Positions 17,662 to 25,036 of a DNA stretch of 51,118 bases are shown in pieces. The notes beneath the pieces are model-generated. The model had not been told where the DNA came from and did not search any database. It was given only the letters and a program-made list of their open reading frames with translations. Within the stretch, counting starts at the first letter, position 1; each line of letters starts with the position of its first letter. The position numbers and the translations under genes were made by a program. Source of the stretch: an uncultured Verrucomicrobia subdivision 3 bacterium (GTDB lineage: Bacteria > Verrucomicrobiota > Verrucomicrobiia > Limisphaerales > UBA11358); contig CAIOIC010000035.1 in NCBI GenBank assembly GCA_903858275.1, positions 1 through 51,118 on the forward strand. Direction: 5' to 3'.

Positions 17662-18024
17662 ATGGAAGTTTTTTTGCTCAAATCTAAAATCCATCGCGCC
17701 ACCGTCACCGGCGGCGACGTGAATTACGAAGGCAGCCTCACCATCTCCGGCGACCTGATGGATAAGTGTGGTCTGCAGGAATATGAAAAAATTCTATGCG
17801 GCAATATGGCTAACGGAAATCGCTGGGAAACCTATGCCATCCGCGGCAAAAAAGGTGCCGGCGAAATCATCATGAATGGCGCCGTGGCGCACCTTGGCAA
17901 GAAAGGCGACGTGCTGACGATCATGAACTTCGCGTCCGTCAGCGAGAAGAAGGCGAAGAAATGGAAACCGCGCGTCATCGTCCTCGGCAAGGGGAACAAG
18001 ATTGTGAACACGCGGGGAATTTAA
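17662..18024 (+). CDS. panD: aspartate 1-decarboxylase (pyruvoyl enzyme)
   Basis: Makes beta-alanine for pantothenate and CoA. At 120 aa it has the normal proenzyme length, with KSKIHRATVTGGDVNYEGS at the front. The self-cleavage point is Gly24-Ser25, where Ser25 becomes the pyruvoyl group. NGAVAHLGKKGDVLTIM and the C-terminal part follow the family pattern. It lies 6 bases after trpG and is followed by a strong bidirectional terminator. No other pantothenate gene is adjacent. Confidence 0.96.
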   Translation: MEVFLLKSKIHRATVTGGDVNYEGSLTISGDLMDKCGLQEYEKILCGNMANGNRWETYAIRGKKGAGEIIMNGAVAHLGKKGDVLTIMNFASVSEKKAKKWKPRVIVLGKGNKIVNTRGI

Positions 18025-18042
18025 GTTTCACCCAAAAATAAG

Positions 18043-18077
18043 AAACGCGCCGAGTTACCTCGGTGCGTTTTGCTTTT
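18043..18077. terminator. bidirectional terminator between panD and sod
   Basis: AAACGCGCCGAG (18043-18054) pairs with CTCGGTGCGTTT (18059-18070) over a TTAC loop: 12 bp with one G-T pair. The + strand continues TGCTTTT and the - strand CTTATTTTT, so it can end both convergent transcripts. Confidence 0.88.
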
Positions 18078-18088
18078 AAGACGTTGAC

Positions 18089-18697
18089 TTAGTATTTCAC
18101 CGCGTTCCAATTCAACACGTTCCAGAACGCCTTCAGGAAGTCGGCGCGCTTGTTCTGATACTTGAGATAGTAGGCGTGTTCCCACACGTCGCAGCCGATG
18201 ATCGGCGTGCCTTCGACGCCGGCGACGGCTTTGCCCATGAGCGGATTGTCCTGGTTCGGCGTGGAGACGATCTCCAGTTTGCCATTGTTGGAAACTAGCC
18301 AGACCCAGCCGCTGCCGAAACGACCGATGCCCGCCGCTTCAAACTTGGCCTTGAACTCATCGAAGCTGCCGAACGCGGCATTGATGTCGTCCGCCAGCTT
18401 GCCGGTGGGCGCGCCGCCGGCATTCGGACCGAGGATTTTCCAAAAGAAAGAATGATTCCAGTGTCCGCCGCCGTTGTTGCGGATGGGACCGCGCACGGCA
18501 TCCGGGACGACGCTCAAATCCTTGATGAGCTGTTCGAGCGACTTGGCTTCCAGCGCGGCATTGCCGGCGATGGCTTTATTGAGATTGTCCACATAAGTTT
18601 TATGGTGACGGCCATGATGGATTTCCATCGTGAGCGCGTCGAAATGTGGTTCCAAGGCTTCCTTGGCATAGGGCAGGGCGGGTAGTTCGTGTGGCAT
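18089..18697 (-). CDS. superoxide dismutase (Mn/Fe family, probably Mn)
   Basis: Converts superoxide to oxygen and peroxide. 202 aa. The metal ligands are visible: His in [12 protein letters not shown], His in [11 protein letters not shown], and Asp/His in [19 protein letters not shown] and the downstream QDNPLM favour manganese over iron, though metal use cannot be proved from sequence. There is no signal peptide, so it is cytoplasmic. A good Shine-Dalgarno (AAAGGA) lies about 8 bases before the ATG. The gene is monocistronic; hisH lies upstream on the same strand after 108 bases. Confidence 0.95.
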   Translation of the reverse strand: MPHELPALPYAKEALEPHFDALTMEIHHGRHHKTYVDNLNKAIAGNAALEAKSLEQLIKDLSVVPDAVRGPIRNNGGGHWNHSFFWKILGPNAGGAPTGKLADDINAAFGSFDEFKAKFEAAGIGRFGSGWVWLVSNNGKLEIVSTPNQDNPLMGKAVAGVEGTPIIGCDVWEHAYYLKYQNKRADFLKAFWNVLNWNAVKY

Positions 18698-18805
18698 AAT
18701 TTAATCCTTTATTGTTTTTTTCTAGACCGAAATTGCGGCGACAACTTGCGCCAACTGCGCTGAAAAATCAAGTGCGGACAATTATAATCCCACTTCCAGG
18801 TGGCA

Positions 18806-19426
18806 TCATCCGTTGGTTAGGTCCACAAAGTTCTTCAGCAGTTGCAGTCCCACCTTCTGGCTTTTCTCCGGGTGAAACTGGGTGGCGAAAACATTGTCAC
18901 GCCAGACGGACGAGGCAAACGCCCCGCCATAATCCGTGCGCGTGGCCGCGATTCTTTCATCCGCCGGTTGCGGGTAAAAGCTGTGGACGAAATAAACGTA
19001 GCTGCCGTTGGCGATGCCCCGATAGAGCGGACAATCGGGACGCACGATTTCAATCTGGTTCCAGCCGATCTGCGGAATCTTCAAGCCCGGCTTTTCGGTG
19101 AAGCGGACCACTTTGCCTTGAAACACGCCGAGGCCGGCGGCGCAGGAATTAAATTCCTCGCTCTTCTCAAACAATGCCTGATAGCCGACGCAGATGCCGA
19201 GAAACGGCTTTCCCGTCCTGATAAAATCCCTGACCGCTTCCAGCAATTCCTGTTTGCGCAACGCGGCGATGCAATCGTCAAACGCGCCGACCCCGGGCAG
19301 CACCAGTCCGCGCGCGTCGCCGATCTCTTCAGGGCGTTGCACGAGACGCACGTCCGCGCCGACCTTGAGCAGCGACTTGTGGACGCTGCGGAGGTTGCCG
19401 GAACCGTAATCAAGCAAAGCAATCAC
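18806..19426 (-). CDS. hisH: imidazole glycerol phosphate synthase, glutaminase subunit
   Basis: Releases ammonia from glutamine for HisF in histidine synthesis. 206 aa. The start ALLDYGSGNLRSV is typical. LPGVGAFDDC forms the oxyanion region, the nucleophile Cys is in GICVGYQALF (the usual GICLGMQ is changed but the Cys is kept), and the His-Glu pair is in ATQFHPEKSQ. No hisF, hisA or hisB is adjacent, so the pathway genes are dispersed. rlmN lies upstream on the same strand after 44 bases that contain an 11-nt period repeat. Confidence 0.95.
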   Translation of the reverse strand: MIALLDYGSGNLRSVHKSLLKVGADVRLVQRPEEIGDARGLVLPGVGAFDDCIAALRKQELLEAVRDFIRTGKPFLGICVGYQALFEKSEEFNSCAAGLGVFQGKVVRFTEKPGLKIPQIGWNQIEIVRPDCPLYRGIANGSYVYFVHSFYPQPADERIAATRTDYGGAFASSVWRDNVFATQFHPEKSQKVGLQLLKNFVDLTNG

Positions 19427-19443
19427 AGGACTATTCTAGCCAA

Positions 19444-19469
19444 AGATGAAACACAGATGAAACACCGAT
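19444..19469. repeat. short tandem repeat, 11-nt period
   Basis: Between hisH and rlmN the unit GATGAAACACA/C occurs twice in tandem and is followed by GAT. It resembles, in build, the other short-period intergenic repeats of this window. Confidence 0.55.
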
Positions 19470-19470
19470 T

Positions 19471-20586
19471 TTAACCGGCTGCCAACTCCCGCTCCGTCTT
19501 CAAGCGCAACTGCCCGCAGGCGGCGTCAATGTCGCCGCCCTTTTCGCGGCGCAACGTGCAGACCACTTTCAGCGCCTTGAGCGCGCGGAGAAAGTTTTCA
19601 CAGGTTTCATCATCCGGCCGCGCCCACGGCAGGCCTTCGACCTGGTTGTAGGGGATTAGGTTCACCTTGGCGCTCAAATTCTTTGCCAGCGTGGCCAGCG
19701 GACGGGTCTGGTCGAGCGAATCGTTCACGCCAGCGATGAGGATGTATTCAAACGTGATGAAACGTCCGCGCTTGTCCCGGTAATACGCCAGGGCGTTGGT
19801 CAGTTCGGCCAGCGGATATTTTTTGTTCACCGGCATAATGCGCTGGCGAACCGCGTCCGTCGCGCCATGCAGCGAGACGGCGAGGGAAAATTGTTCCGGC
19901 TCGTCCGCGAACTTGCGGATCTGCGGCGCCAGACCGCTCGTGGAAACGGTGATCTTGCGCGCGCCGATGCGTCCGCCCCACGGCGAATTGAGCAGGCGCA
20001 GGGCTTTCAACAGATTGTCGTAGTTCGCCATCGGTTCGCCCATGCCCATGATGACGAGATTGTCCACGATGCGCGTGCCGGGAAAACTGGTGGCGGTCTT
20101 GCCGCCGGTCGCGGCCTCCTCCGCGGCGCAATGGCGTTCCACGCTCAAGACCTGTTCGATGATCTCGTGCGGGAGCAGGTTCCGCTTCCAGCCATCAAGG
20201 CCGCTGGCGCAGAACTTGCAGCCGTAAGCGCAGCCGACCTGCGTGGAGACACAAAGCGTGTGGCGGTCGCTGACTTCGCCGTAGAGCGACGGATTGGCGG
20301 GAATCAAAACGCTTTCGATGAAAGCGCCATCCGCGAGCTGCCAGAGAAACTTCCGAGTCGTGTCACGGGCGCCTTGCTGGCGGACGAGTTTGAGCGTGCC
20401 GAGAGAGAATCCCTGCCGCAATCGTTCGCGGAGCGGCTTGGAAAGATTGCTCATGGCGTCCCAATCCGTCACCCGCTGGACATAGAGCCAGTCCATGAGC
20501 TGTTTCACGCGATAGATCGGTTCGTCCCAGCCTTTGAATTGGGCTTCCAGCTCCTCGCGGGTGAATGATTTGATGTCCGGCAACAC
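19471..20586 (-). CDS. rlmN: dual-specificity 23S rRNA/tRNA (adenine-C2)-methyltransferase RlmN
   Basis: Radical SAM enzyme that methylates A2503 of 23S rRNA and A37 of some tRNAs. 371 aa. The N-terminal part has FKGWDEPIYRVKQLMDWLY, the radical SAM cluster motif is CAYGCKFCASG (CxxxCxxC, near residue 118), and NLVIMGMGEPMANYDN is the family GEP region. The second catalytic Cys is near the end (VCTLRREKGGDIDAACGQL). All expected residues are present. It is upstream of hisH on the same strand. Confidence 0.97.
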   Translation of the reverse strand: MLPDIKSFTREELEAQFKGWDEPIYRVKQLMDWLYVQRVTDWDAMSNLSKPLRERLRQGFSLGTLKLVRQQGARDTTRKFLWQLADGAFIESVLIPANPSLYGEVSDRHTLCVSTQVGCAYGCKFCASGLDGWKRNLLPHEIIEQVLSVERHCAAEEAATGGKTATSFPGTRIVDNLVIMGMGEPMANYDNLLKALRLLNSPWGGRIGARKITVSTSGLAPQIRKFADEPEQFSLAVSLHGATDAVRQRIMPVNKKYPLAELTNALAYYRDKRGRFITFEYILIAGVNDSLDQTRPLATLAKNLSAKVNLIPYNQVEGLPWARPDDETCENFLRALKALKVVCTLRREKGGDIDAACGQLRLKTERELAAG

Positions 20587-20692
20587 GCCGGCAAGTTAGC
20601 CCATGCAGGCGGTCAAACCAAGCGGGGAGTGGTTATGATGGCAACAATGCCGGAACCGGCGAATGGTTAGGCAGCATGGAGCAACTCATAAA

Positions 20693-20896
20693 TCAGCGAG
20701 TGAAATGCTTCGGAAACTTGCGCCGAATCAGAGCCGCTACCAGAATCAATAATCCTGAAACTATAAAAATGAAACCGCCAATAACGCCCATGATAAAAAA
20801 GCACATCGCGAAGATGTCGTCATCGCCGAACTTCTCGTGACGAAGCCGTGAAATATACTCAAACAGCTGACAGCCAATAAAACCAACCACCATCAT
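20693..20896 (-). CDS. small membrane protein, unknown function
   Basis: About 67 aa from the ATG at 20896; an ATG at 20893 or a TTG at 20902 are alternatives. Two hydrophobic segments are visible: a short one at the N-terminus (MVVGFIGCQLFEYI) and a long one, FIFIVSGLLILVAALI, ending in a basic RRKFPKHFTR tail. A charged loop (RLRHEKFGDDD) lies between. I do not recognise a family. An 11-bp hairpin lies about 20 bases upstream of the start. It could be chance, but the transmembrane pattern is protein-like. Confidence 0.5.
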   Translation of the reverse strand: MMVVGFIGCQLFEYISRLRHEKFGDDDIFAMCFFIMGVIGGFIFIVSGLLILVAALIRRKFPKHFTR

Positions 20897-20913
20897 CGCC
20901 AACGAAAGATAGA

Positions 20914-20952
20914 AAGCTATCCAGCGTGGACTTTAGTAAGTCTGGATAGCTT
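20914..20952. repeat. perfect 11-bp inverted repeat
   Basis: AAGCTATCCAG (20914-20924) pairs with CTGGATAGCTT (20942-20952) over a 17-nt loop. On the - strand it would lie in the leader of the small membrane protein gene. On the + strand it precedes the terminator at 20994. Confidence 0.75.
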
Positions 20953-20993
20953 CTGATTTCATAAGCGTGTCATGCCGCCTAACCTTGTCATCA

Positions 20994-21019
20994 TGCCGCA
21001 CCGTGCGGCAGTTTTTTTT
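20994..21019 (+). terminator. orphan rho-independent terminator on the + strand
   Basis: TGCCGC (20994-20999) pairs with GCGGCA (21005-21010) over ACCGT, followed by G and eight T. No + strand gene precedes it within 2.5 kb, so it may end an unannotated small RNA. Its orientation does not suit the - strand genes around it. Confidence 0.65.
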
Positions 21020-21116
21020 CGTGAAACCGACGGTATTCTTCGCTTGCCGGCTGGTCATGAATTGAATTCCTATCCCATCCAGCATCCGGTTGGCATAAGC
21101 GGCGGGGAACGATTCT

Positions 21117-21388
21117 CCTTCTCCCCCTCGGGGGAGAAGGCCGGGATGAGGGGGCGCGTCTTCGGCAATGGTGTAACAGCCGACGTTAGTCGGCTCTAAT
21201 AAAGATGGCCGCCCCGACATTATCCCGAAAGGATTAAATCATTCAGCCCGGTGTTGGTGCGTTAGCACCTACGCCGGGTGGATGTGGAAAACGGATTCAA
21301 CCCTGTCAGGGTTGAATGATTTGTTTGGACGATCACCCAGGGTAGCTCCTCGCCGTCCGGCTCGGACCAACCCTGGGCTGAATGATTC
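21117..21388. repeat. compound palindromic repeat element
   Basis: A chain of stems. 21117-21126 pairs with 21131-21140 (10 bp, CTCG loop). 21178-21184 pairs with 21189-21195 (GTTA loop). 21247-21260 pairs with 21265-21278 (GTTA loop, 12 of 14 identical). 21295-21304 pairs with 21308-21317 (10 bp, GTC loop). 21336-21343 pairs with 21370-21377. An outer 13-bp pair, AATCATTCAGCCC (21237-21249) and its inverse (21375-21387), encloses the last three. A TGAATGATT unit appears once inverted and twice direct. It looks like a dispersed non-coding repeat. Confidence 0.75.
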
Positions 21389-21565
21389 GAACCCCGTTGT
21401 TGTTCACGGTGGCCGTCCGCAAGGACTCCGATTGGACCCAGCCGGAGAACAAGCGCCAGCGTTCGTCCCGCTAGCGCCGGCAATCTGGCGACCGGAGACG
21501 GCAAAAATGGCTCAAAATGCGGAAAAACCCCTTTTGCCCGCCGGGGCGGTCAGTCCCGTTCGGCT

Positions 21566-22588
21566 TCAATACGTCAGCAGGCCGAATTCGCGCATTCCTT
21601 TTTCGGTGAGCTGCCAGTGGGGGCCGCGCTGGACGACAAGTTTGCGGCAGGGATGGGCGCGATATTCGGCTTCGTTCACGGAGAGCAACTGGATTTTCCC
21701 AGCGCCCTTGATCTCCGCGGCGGCGCGCGGCAGGAACGCGAAGGGGACGCCATTGTAATTGATGGCGATCTCGTAACCGGCCACGCCATCCTTGTCGGCC
21801 TTGGGGTTTTTCAGGACGAGCGGGGCGTAGCGCTTGAGATACGAGAAGTTGGTGGTCCGCACCATCACCCGGCACAACTCGGTCTGGCTGCGCATGAATT
21901 CCAGCAGGCTGAATTTCTTGGAACCTGGCTTCTCCGCCAGCAGCACATCGCGCGGGTCGAGGCCGATCAGGTTCTGCCCGTTCCAAACCCCGTGGTCGTT
22001 GCGTTCGCCGGGGAGATTTTTTTTGAACCAGGCGGAGAAATTGTCGTTCATCAGCACATTCAATTCGAAATGGACATGGGCGCGTTCCTTGCCGATGCGT
22101 TCGCTGGTGTTGGAGGTGTGGCCCATCGTGCCGATGACGTCGCCGGCATTGACGGCCTTGCCCGCCTTGACGCCGGGCGCGATTTCGCTCAGGTGCGCGT
22201 AGAGGGAATATATCTCCAGACCTTCGATGACGTGCCGGATGACGATGTATTTGCCGTAGTTGGAAAGCCCGGCCTTGGTATTGGCATGCATCACTTCGCC
22301 GACGGCGGAAGCGAGAACCGGGTCGGTTGATTCGCCGTGTTTGTCGTGCTGCAGGCTGCGGATATCCACGCCCTCGTGCATCTGCCAGCCATCGGTGCGC
22401 ACACAGCCGAAAGTGCCGGTCGTCCACGGGCGGTCCGCCGAGGTCGGAACGAAAAACGCGAGTTCGTTCCCCGGTTCGTAAAGGGAACGGTTGGCGGTCG
22501 GAAATTGAAACGGCGTCTGCGCGGGCAGATGGACGGAGACCATGAAGAAAGCCGCGAAGAGCGCGCGGCGGAAAGGGCGGTGAAACAT
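21566..22588 (-). CDS. secreted M23-family metallopeptidase (LytM-like)
   Basis: 340 aa with an N-terminal signal peptide (RRALFAAFFMVSVHLPAQ). The M23 domain holds the zinc ligands in QMHEGVDIRSL (HxxxD) and AHVHFELNVL (HxH), with YIVIRHVIEGLEIYSLYAHL between them. The 130-residue C-terminal part has no motif I recognise. M23 enzymes cut peptidoglycan cross-links or act as activators of amidases; all zinc ligands are kept, so activity is plausible. A putative lipoprotein gene ends one base upstream of its start, so the two are almost certainly co-translated. Confidence 0.9.
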   Translation of the reverse strand: MFHRPFRRALFAAFFMVSVHLPAQTPFQFPTANRSLYEPGNELAFFVPTSADRPWTTGTFGCVRTDGWQMHEGVDIRSLQHDKHGESTDPVLASAVGEVMHANTKAGLSNYGKYIVIRHVIEGLEIYSLYAHLSEIAPGVKAGKAVNAGDVIGTMGHTSNTSERIGKERAHVHFELNVLMNDNFSAWFKKNLPGERNDHGVWNGQNLIGLDPRDVLLAEKPGSKKFSLLEFMRSQTELCRVMVRTTNFSYLKRYAPLVLKNPKADKDGVAGYEIAINYNGVPFAFLPRAAAEIKGAGKIQLLSVNEAEYRAHPCRKLVVQRGPHWQLTEKGMREFGLLTY

Positions 22589-22589
22589 T

Positions 22590-23114
22590 TCAGCGTTTAT
22601 TGGAGGCGATTTTGGCGGCGTTGTTGTTCAAACCGGTCACGAGTTGTTGCGCCTCCTCCCGGCTCAAGTCCGGGGTGAAGGCCAGCACCCCGGTGGCGTT
22701 GCGATGGCCGATGATGGGCGCCGCCAGCCAGCGGCCATCCACCACTTTTTCACTCCACTGGCCGAAGATGACAAAATGTTTTCCCGGATTGGCGGAGGAA
22801 AATTGTTCCAGCGTCCACGTTCCCGTGCTGTTGAACTTCAATTCCACGGCATATCCACCCGGCGTATCGAGCAGCCTCGCGGCCACGATGTTCGCCTCGC
22901 TCAAAATCGGATTAACCGTGATGGTCGCCTGCACCGGCTGCGAACGCAGCAGCGACACCGTCTGGCCGCTGCCGCCTAAATTGGCGGAACATTCGATATG
23001 CACCCGCAGCGCGGCGGTTTGCTTGTCTTTTTTGCCGGTGGCACAACCGGCACCCAGCGCCAACGCCACGGTCATCAGTAAATAAAGATTGAATCGTCGC
23101 CCGTAAAAATTCAT
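22590..23114 (-). CDS. lipoprotein with a SecD-P1-head-like domain
   Basis: 174 aa from the ATG at 23114. The frame extends further, but only this start gives a lipoprotein signal (LMTVALALGAGCATG, lipobox Cys near residue 24). The mature part, with GGYAVELKFNSTGTWTLEQF, then LAAPIIGHRNATGVLAF and LSREEAQQLVTGLNN, resembles the head of the first periplasmic domain of SecD (compare the SecD pattern of an FT-EEAQ-L ending). No transmembrane SecD part is present. Function is unknown. It is one base upstream of the M23 peptidase gene, so the pair may act together at the envelope. Confidence 0.7.
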   Translation of the reverse strand: MNFYGRRFNLYLLMTVALALGAGCATGKKDKQTAALRVHIECSANLGGSGQTVSLLRSQPVQATITVNPILSEANIVAARLLDTPGGYAVELKFNSTGTWTLEQFSSANPGKHFVIFGQWSEKVVDGRWLAAPIIGHRNATGVLAFTPDLSREEAQQLVTGLNNNAAKIASNKR

Positions 23115-23159
23115 AGTGCACACACGAAATCGCAACCCGCGAACAAAGTAAAGAAACAT

Positions 23160-23267
23160 ATGGGACAACAATACAACAAAGCCGAACACAAAAAGCGCCG
23201 CAAGGCCTACATCAAACGCAAAAAAGCCGTCATCAAGGCCAAAGTCGCCACCAAGAAGAAAAGCTGA
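23160..23267 (+). CDS. small basic protein (35 aa)
   Basis: ATG at 23160, stop at 23265-23267. The peptide begins MGQQYNKAEHKKRRKAYIKR and has 15 Lys/Arg in 35 residues, with no hydrophobic core. It is followed 20 bases later by a strong terminator in the same orientation, which argues for a real transcript. I recall similar tiny proteins starting MGQQYNK in verrucomicrobial genomes, but that is memory, not a search. It may bind RNA or ribosomes by composition only. Confidence 0.72.
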   Translation: MGQQYNKAEHKKRRKAYIKRKKAVIKAKVATKKKS

Positions 23268-23287
23268 GGCGCGCGTTTGCCAAATCT

Positions 23288-23315
23288 AAAAGCCGTCCGC
23301 AAGGACGGCTTTTTT
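23288..23315 (+). terminator. rho-independent terminator after the small basic protein gene
   Basis: AAAAGCCGTCC (23288-23298) and GGACGGCTTTT (23303-23313) pair perfectly over a GCAA tetraloop, with six T in all after the GC stem. The reverse strand ends in four T, so weak termination of comB read-through is also possible. Confidence 0.92.
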
Positions 23316-23347
23316 GTTGTCCGATATATTAAATGTTGCCCCGATGA

Positions 23348-24097
23348 TCAGGCCGCCCGCCGAAGCGTGCCGTCCGCCGGCATCACCGCCACCAGATTAA
23401 AAACGTCAACCTGCGCACAAAAAGCAACATCATCAGATAATTCCGGAAGCCCGAGCAGCCGGCGGCCATTTTGAGAACCGCCGATGGCTGCCGTAAGATT
23501 GGCCCTGGCCTGCCCATACATCTGCCGCGCAGTCTTAGACGAATCAGAAACCGGGGAACGGGCGGCGGCAAGCAGATCCACCATCGCCCCGGCCGCCAGG
23601 ACATCTTCCTGCGCCACGCTGTCACCGGTCCCGGCGCAGACCAGCAATACTTCCGTAAAGTTTTCCCGCCGGATAAATTCCGCCGACGCGGCCAGATTCA
23701 GAAAAGCCGCCGCCAGCACTTGCCGGGCGCCCGCACAGGAATTCAAGGCGCGCGTGCCGTTGGTGGTGGTGGAGACAATCGTTTTGCCCCGCACCCGTTC
23801 CGGCGTGAACTCGCGGGGCGAATTGCCGAAATCAAAATCCGCTCCGCCCGATTGACCGGTGCGGATTCTTAATCCATCCCGCTCGCCGGCAAGCAGGAAC
23901 TCCGGCTTCTCCTTGCGGAGCGCCAGGGCTTTGGCGATTTCGTTGACGGGAATGATAGCTGCCGCGCCATGGTGCAGCGCGGTGACAAAGGTGCTGGTCG
24001 CGCGGAGAATGTCGAATACGACGCAAGCCGTCCCGCGCAAGTCGCGCCGGGCGAGCGCGGGCAGTTCCAGCGGCGAGAGGATGGTGTCGATGTGCAT
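23348..24097 (-). CDS. comB: 2-phosphosulfolactate phosphatase family protein (ComB)
   Basis: 249 aa. CVVFDILRATSTFVTALHHG, with its Asp-Arg-Ala-Thr-Ser-Thr core, and GKTIVSTTTNGTRAL are signatures of the ComB fold. ComB removes phosphate from (R)-2-phospho-3-sulfolactate in archaeal coenzyme M synthesis. Many bacteria carry the family without that pathway, so the substrate here is uncertain. No comA or comC is in the window. It is 12 bases downstream of the ogg gene and probably in its operon. Confidence 0.88.
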   Translation of the reverse strand: MHIDTILSPLELPALARRDLRGTACVVFDILRATSTFVTALHHGAAAIIPVNEIAKALALRKEKPEFLLAGERDGLRIRTGQSGGADFDFGNSPREFTPERVRGKTIVSTTTNGTRALNSCAGARQVLAAAFLNLAASAEFIRRENFTEVLLVCAGTGDSVAQEDVLAAGAMVDLLAAARSPVSDSSKTARQMYGQARANLTAAIGGSQNGRRLLGLPELSDDVAFCAQVDVFNLVAVMPADGTLRRAA

Positions 24098-24109
24098 GGC
24101 GTTTAAACC

Positions 24110-25036
24110 CTATTTCAACTTCGTCCGCATGTAATGGAAAAGATATTGCTGCGCATAGCCGGCATGCGGGCCGAAATGCGTGGCGGCAAATCGGCGGAGC
24201 CGTTTATCGCCCGCCCGGCGACGGGGAAAATACAGCTCCTGCAAGGCACGTTCAATCCACACATCCACCGGGAACGCGGAATCAAAGCCGTAGCCGAAGA
24301 GCAGCACGCAGTCGGCAATCTTCGCACCGACGCCGCGCAGCGTCATCAGTTCGGCGTGGGCGGAGGCGTAATCGAGCGTGCGGATTTTTTCGAGATCAAG
24401 TTTGCCGGCGGCAATCTTTCGCGCCGCGTTCAACAGGCCCGGCGCGCGGAACCCCATCTTGCAGGCGCGCAGTTCAGCCTCGGAAGCGGCGGCAATTCTT
24501 TGCGGAGTCGGAAAGCTGTTTAAGCCTGCACCCAAGGCCGGCTTACCATACTTGCCGGCGAGCAAGGCGACAATCTGGCGGATTTGGACGATTTGCTTGG
24601 TGGACGAAAGGATGAACGAGGCGAGACATTCCCACGGATCCTGCCGCAACAACCGCAGTCCGCGGCACGCTTTGACGGCGGCACGCATCGGTTCGTCGTC
24701 GGGAAAAGTTTTGAGGATGGCGGCGAGATCCGTTTCAATCTGCAAAAAATCGCGGAGAAATTGCCAGTCAGCCACTGGTGCGGCGGCGCGGACGTGGATG
24801 CCGTCGCGCGTTTGCGCGAGCTGGAGAAAATGTTTTCCCAGCACGCCGTTCCAGATGTTGCCGTCGCGTTGCCAGCGAAAAACCTGGCCGGAATCCAATG
24901 TGGCGGCAAGGTCGTAGTCGCGGACAGGGAGAAACAACTGTGTCTGGCGTGATGACTCCCCCGGCAAACCATCATATTGACCGGCAAAGCACGGCTTGCG
25001 AGGACGCTCGCCCCACCGATTGAGTTCTCCGGACAT
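24110..25036 (-). CDS. 8-oxoguanine DNA glycosylase/AP lyase, OGG1 type
   Basis: Base-excision repair enzyme that removes 8-oxoguanine. An OGG N-terminal domain (LAATLDSGQVFRW) is followed by the HhH-GPD motif, with LRGVGAKIADCVLLF giving the catalytic Lys and FPVDVWIERAL the catalytic Asp. The annotated start at 25036 makes 308 aa, but residues 7-20 (RWGERPRKP and on) are translated from a dispersed palindrome half at 24998-25019. A TTG farther in would start at the first OGG-like residues (FLPVRDYDL). The ATG abuts the stop of the PAP2-GT39 gene. True N-terminus unsure; function is well supported. Confidence 0.88.
   Translation of the reverse strand: MSGELNRWGERPRKPCFAGQYDGLPGESSRQTQLFLPVRDYDLAATLDSGQVFRWQRDGNIWNGVLGKHFLQLAQTRDGIHVRAAAPVADWQFLRDFLQIETDLAAILKTFPDDEPMRAAVKACRGLRLLRQDPWECLASFILSSTKQIVQIRQIVALLAGKYGKPALGAGLNSFPTPQRIAAASEAELRACKMGFRAPGLLNAARKIAAGKLDLEKIRTLDYASAHAELMTLRGVGAKIADCVLLFGYGFDSAFPVDVWIERALQELYFPRRRAGDKRLRRFAATHFGPHAGYAQQYLFHYMRTKLK
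24998..25019. repeat. half copy of the 6565-6639 palindrome arm
   Basis: 22 bases identical to part of the right arm at 6617-6638. Only one arm is present. It lies in the first codons of the ogg reading frame. Confidence 0.85.

Larger units (their letters stand above)
20897..21565. other. 669-nt gene-free region rich in hairpins
   Basis: No convincing protein gene lies here. Frames of 70-95 codons on both strands cross the repeats and look like repeat translations (for example HPGLLPRGGEGE). Present in order are an 11-bp hairpin at 20914-20952, an orphan + strand terminator at 20994-21019, a 10-bp hairpin at 21117-21140, a 7-bp GTTA-loop hairpin at 21178-21195, a compound palindrome at 21236-21388, and then about 170 nt in which I see nothing clear. 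Confidence 0.75.

Noticed and set aside
20933-21220. 95-codon - strand frame in the repeat region
   Set aside because: It reads through hairpins and gives repeat-type phrases; no start context or family resemblance.
21471-22427. 318-codon frame overlapping the M23 gene
   Set aside because: It is Arg/Gln-rich, typical of a frame shadow; the M23 frame has a signal peptide and zinc motifs.
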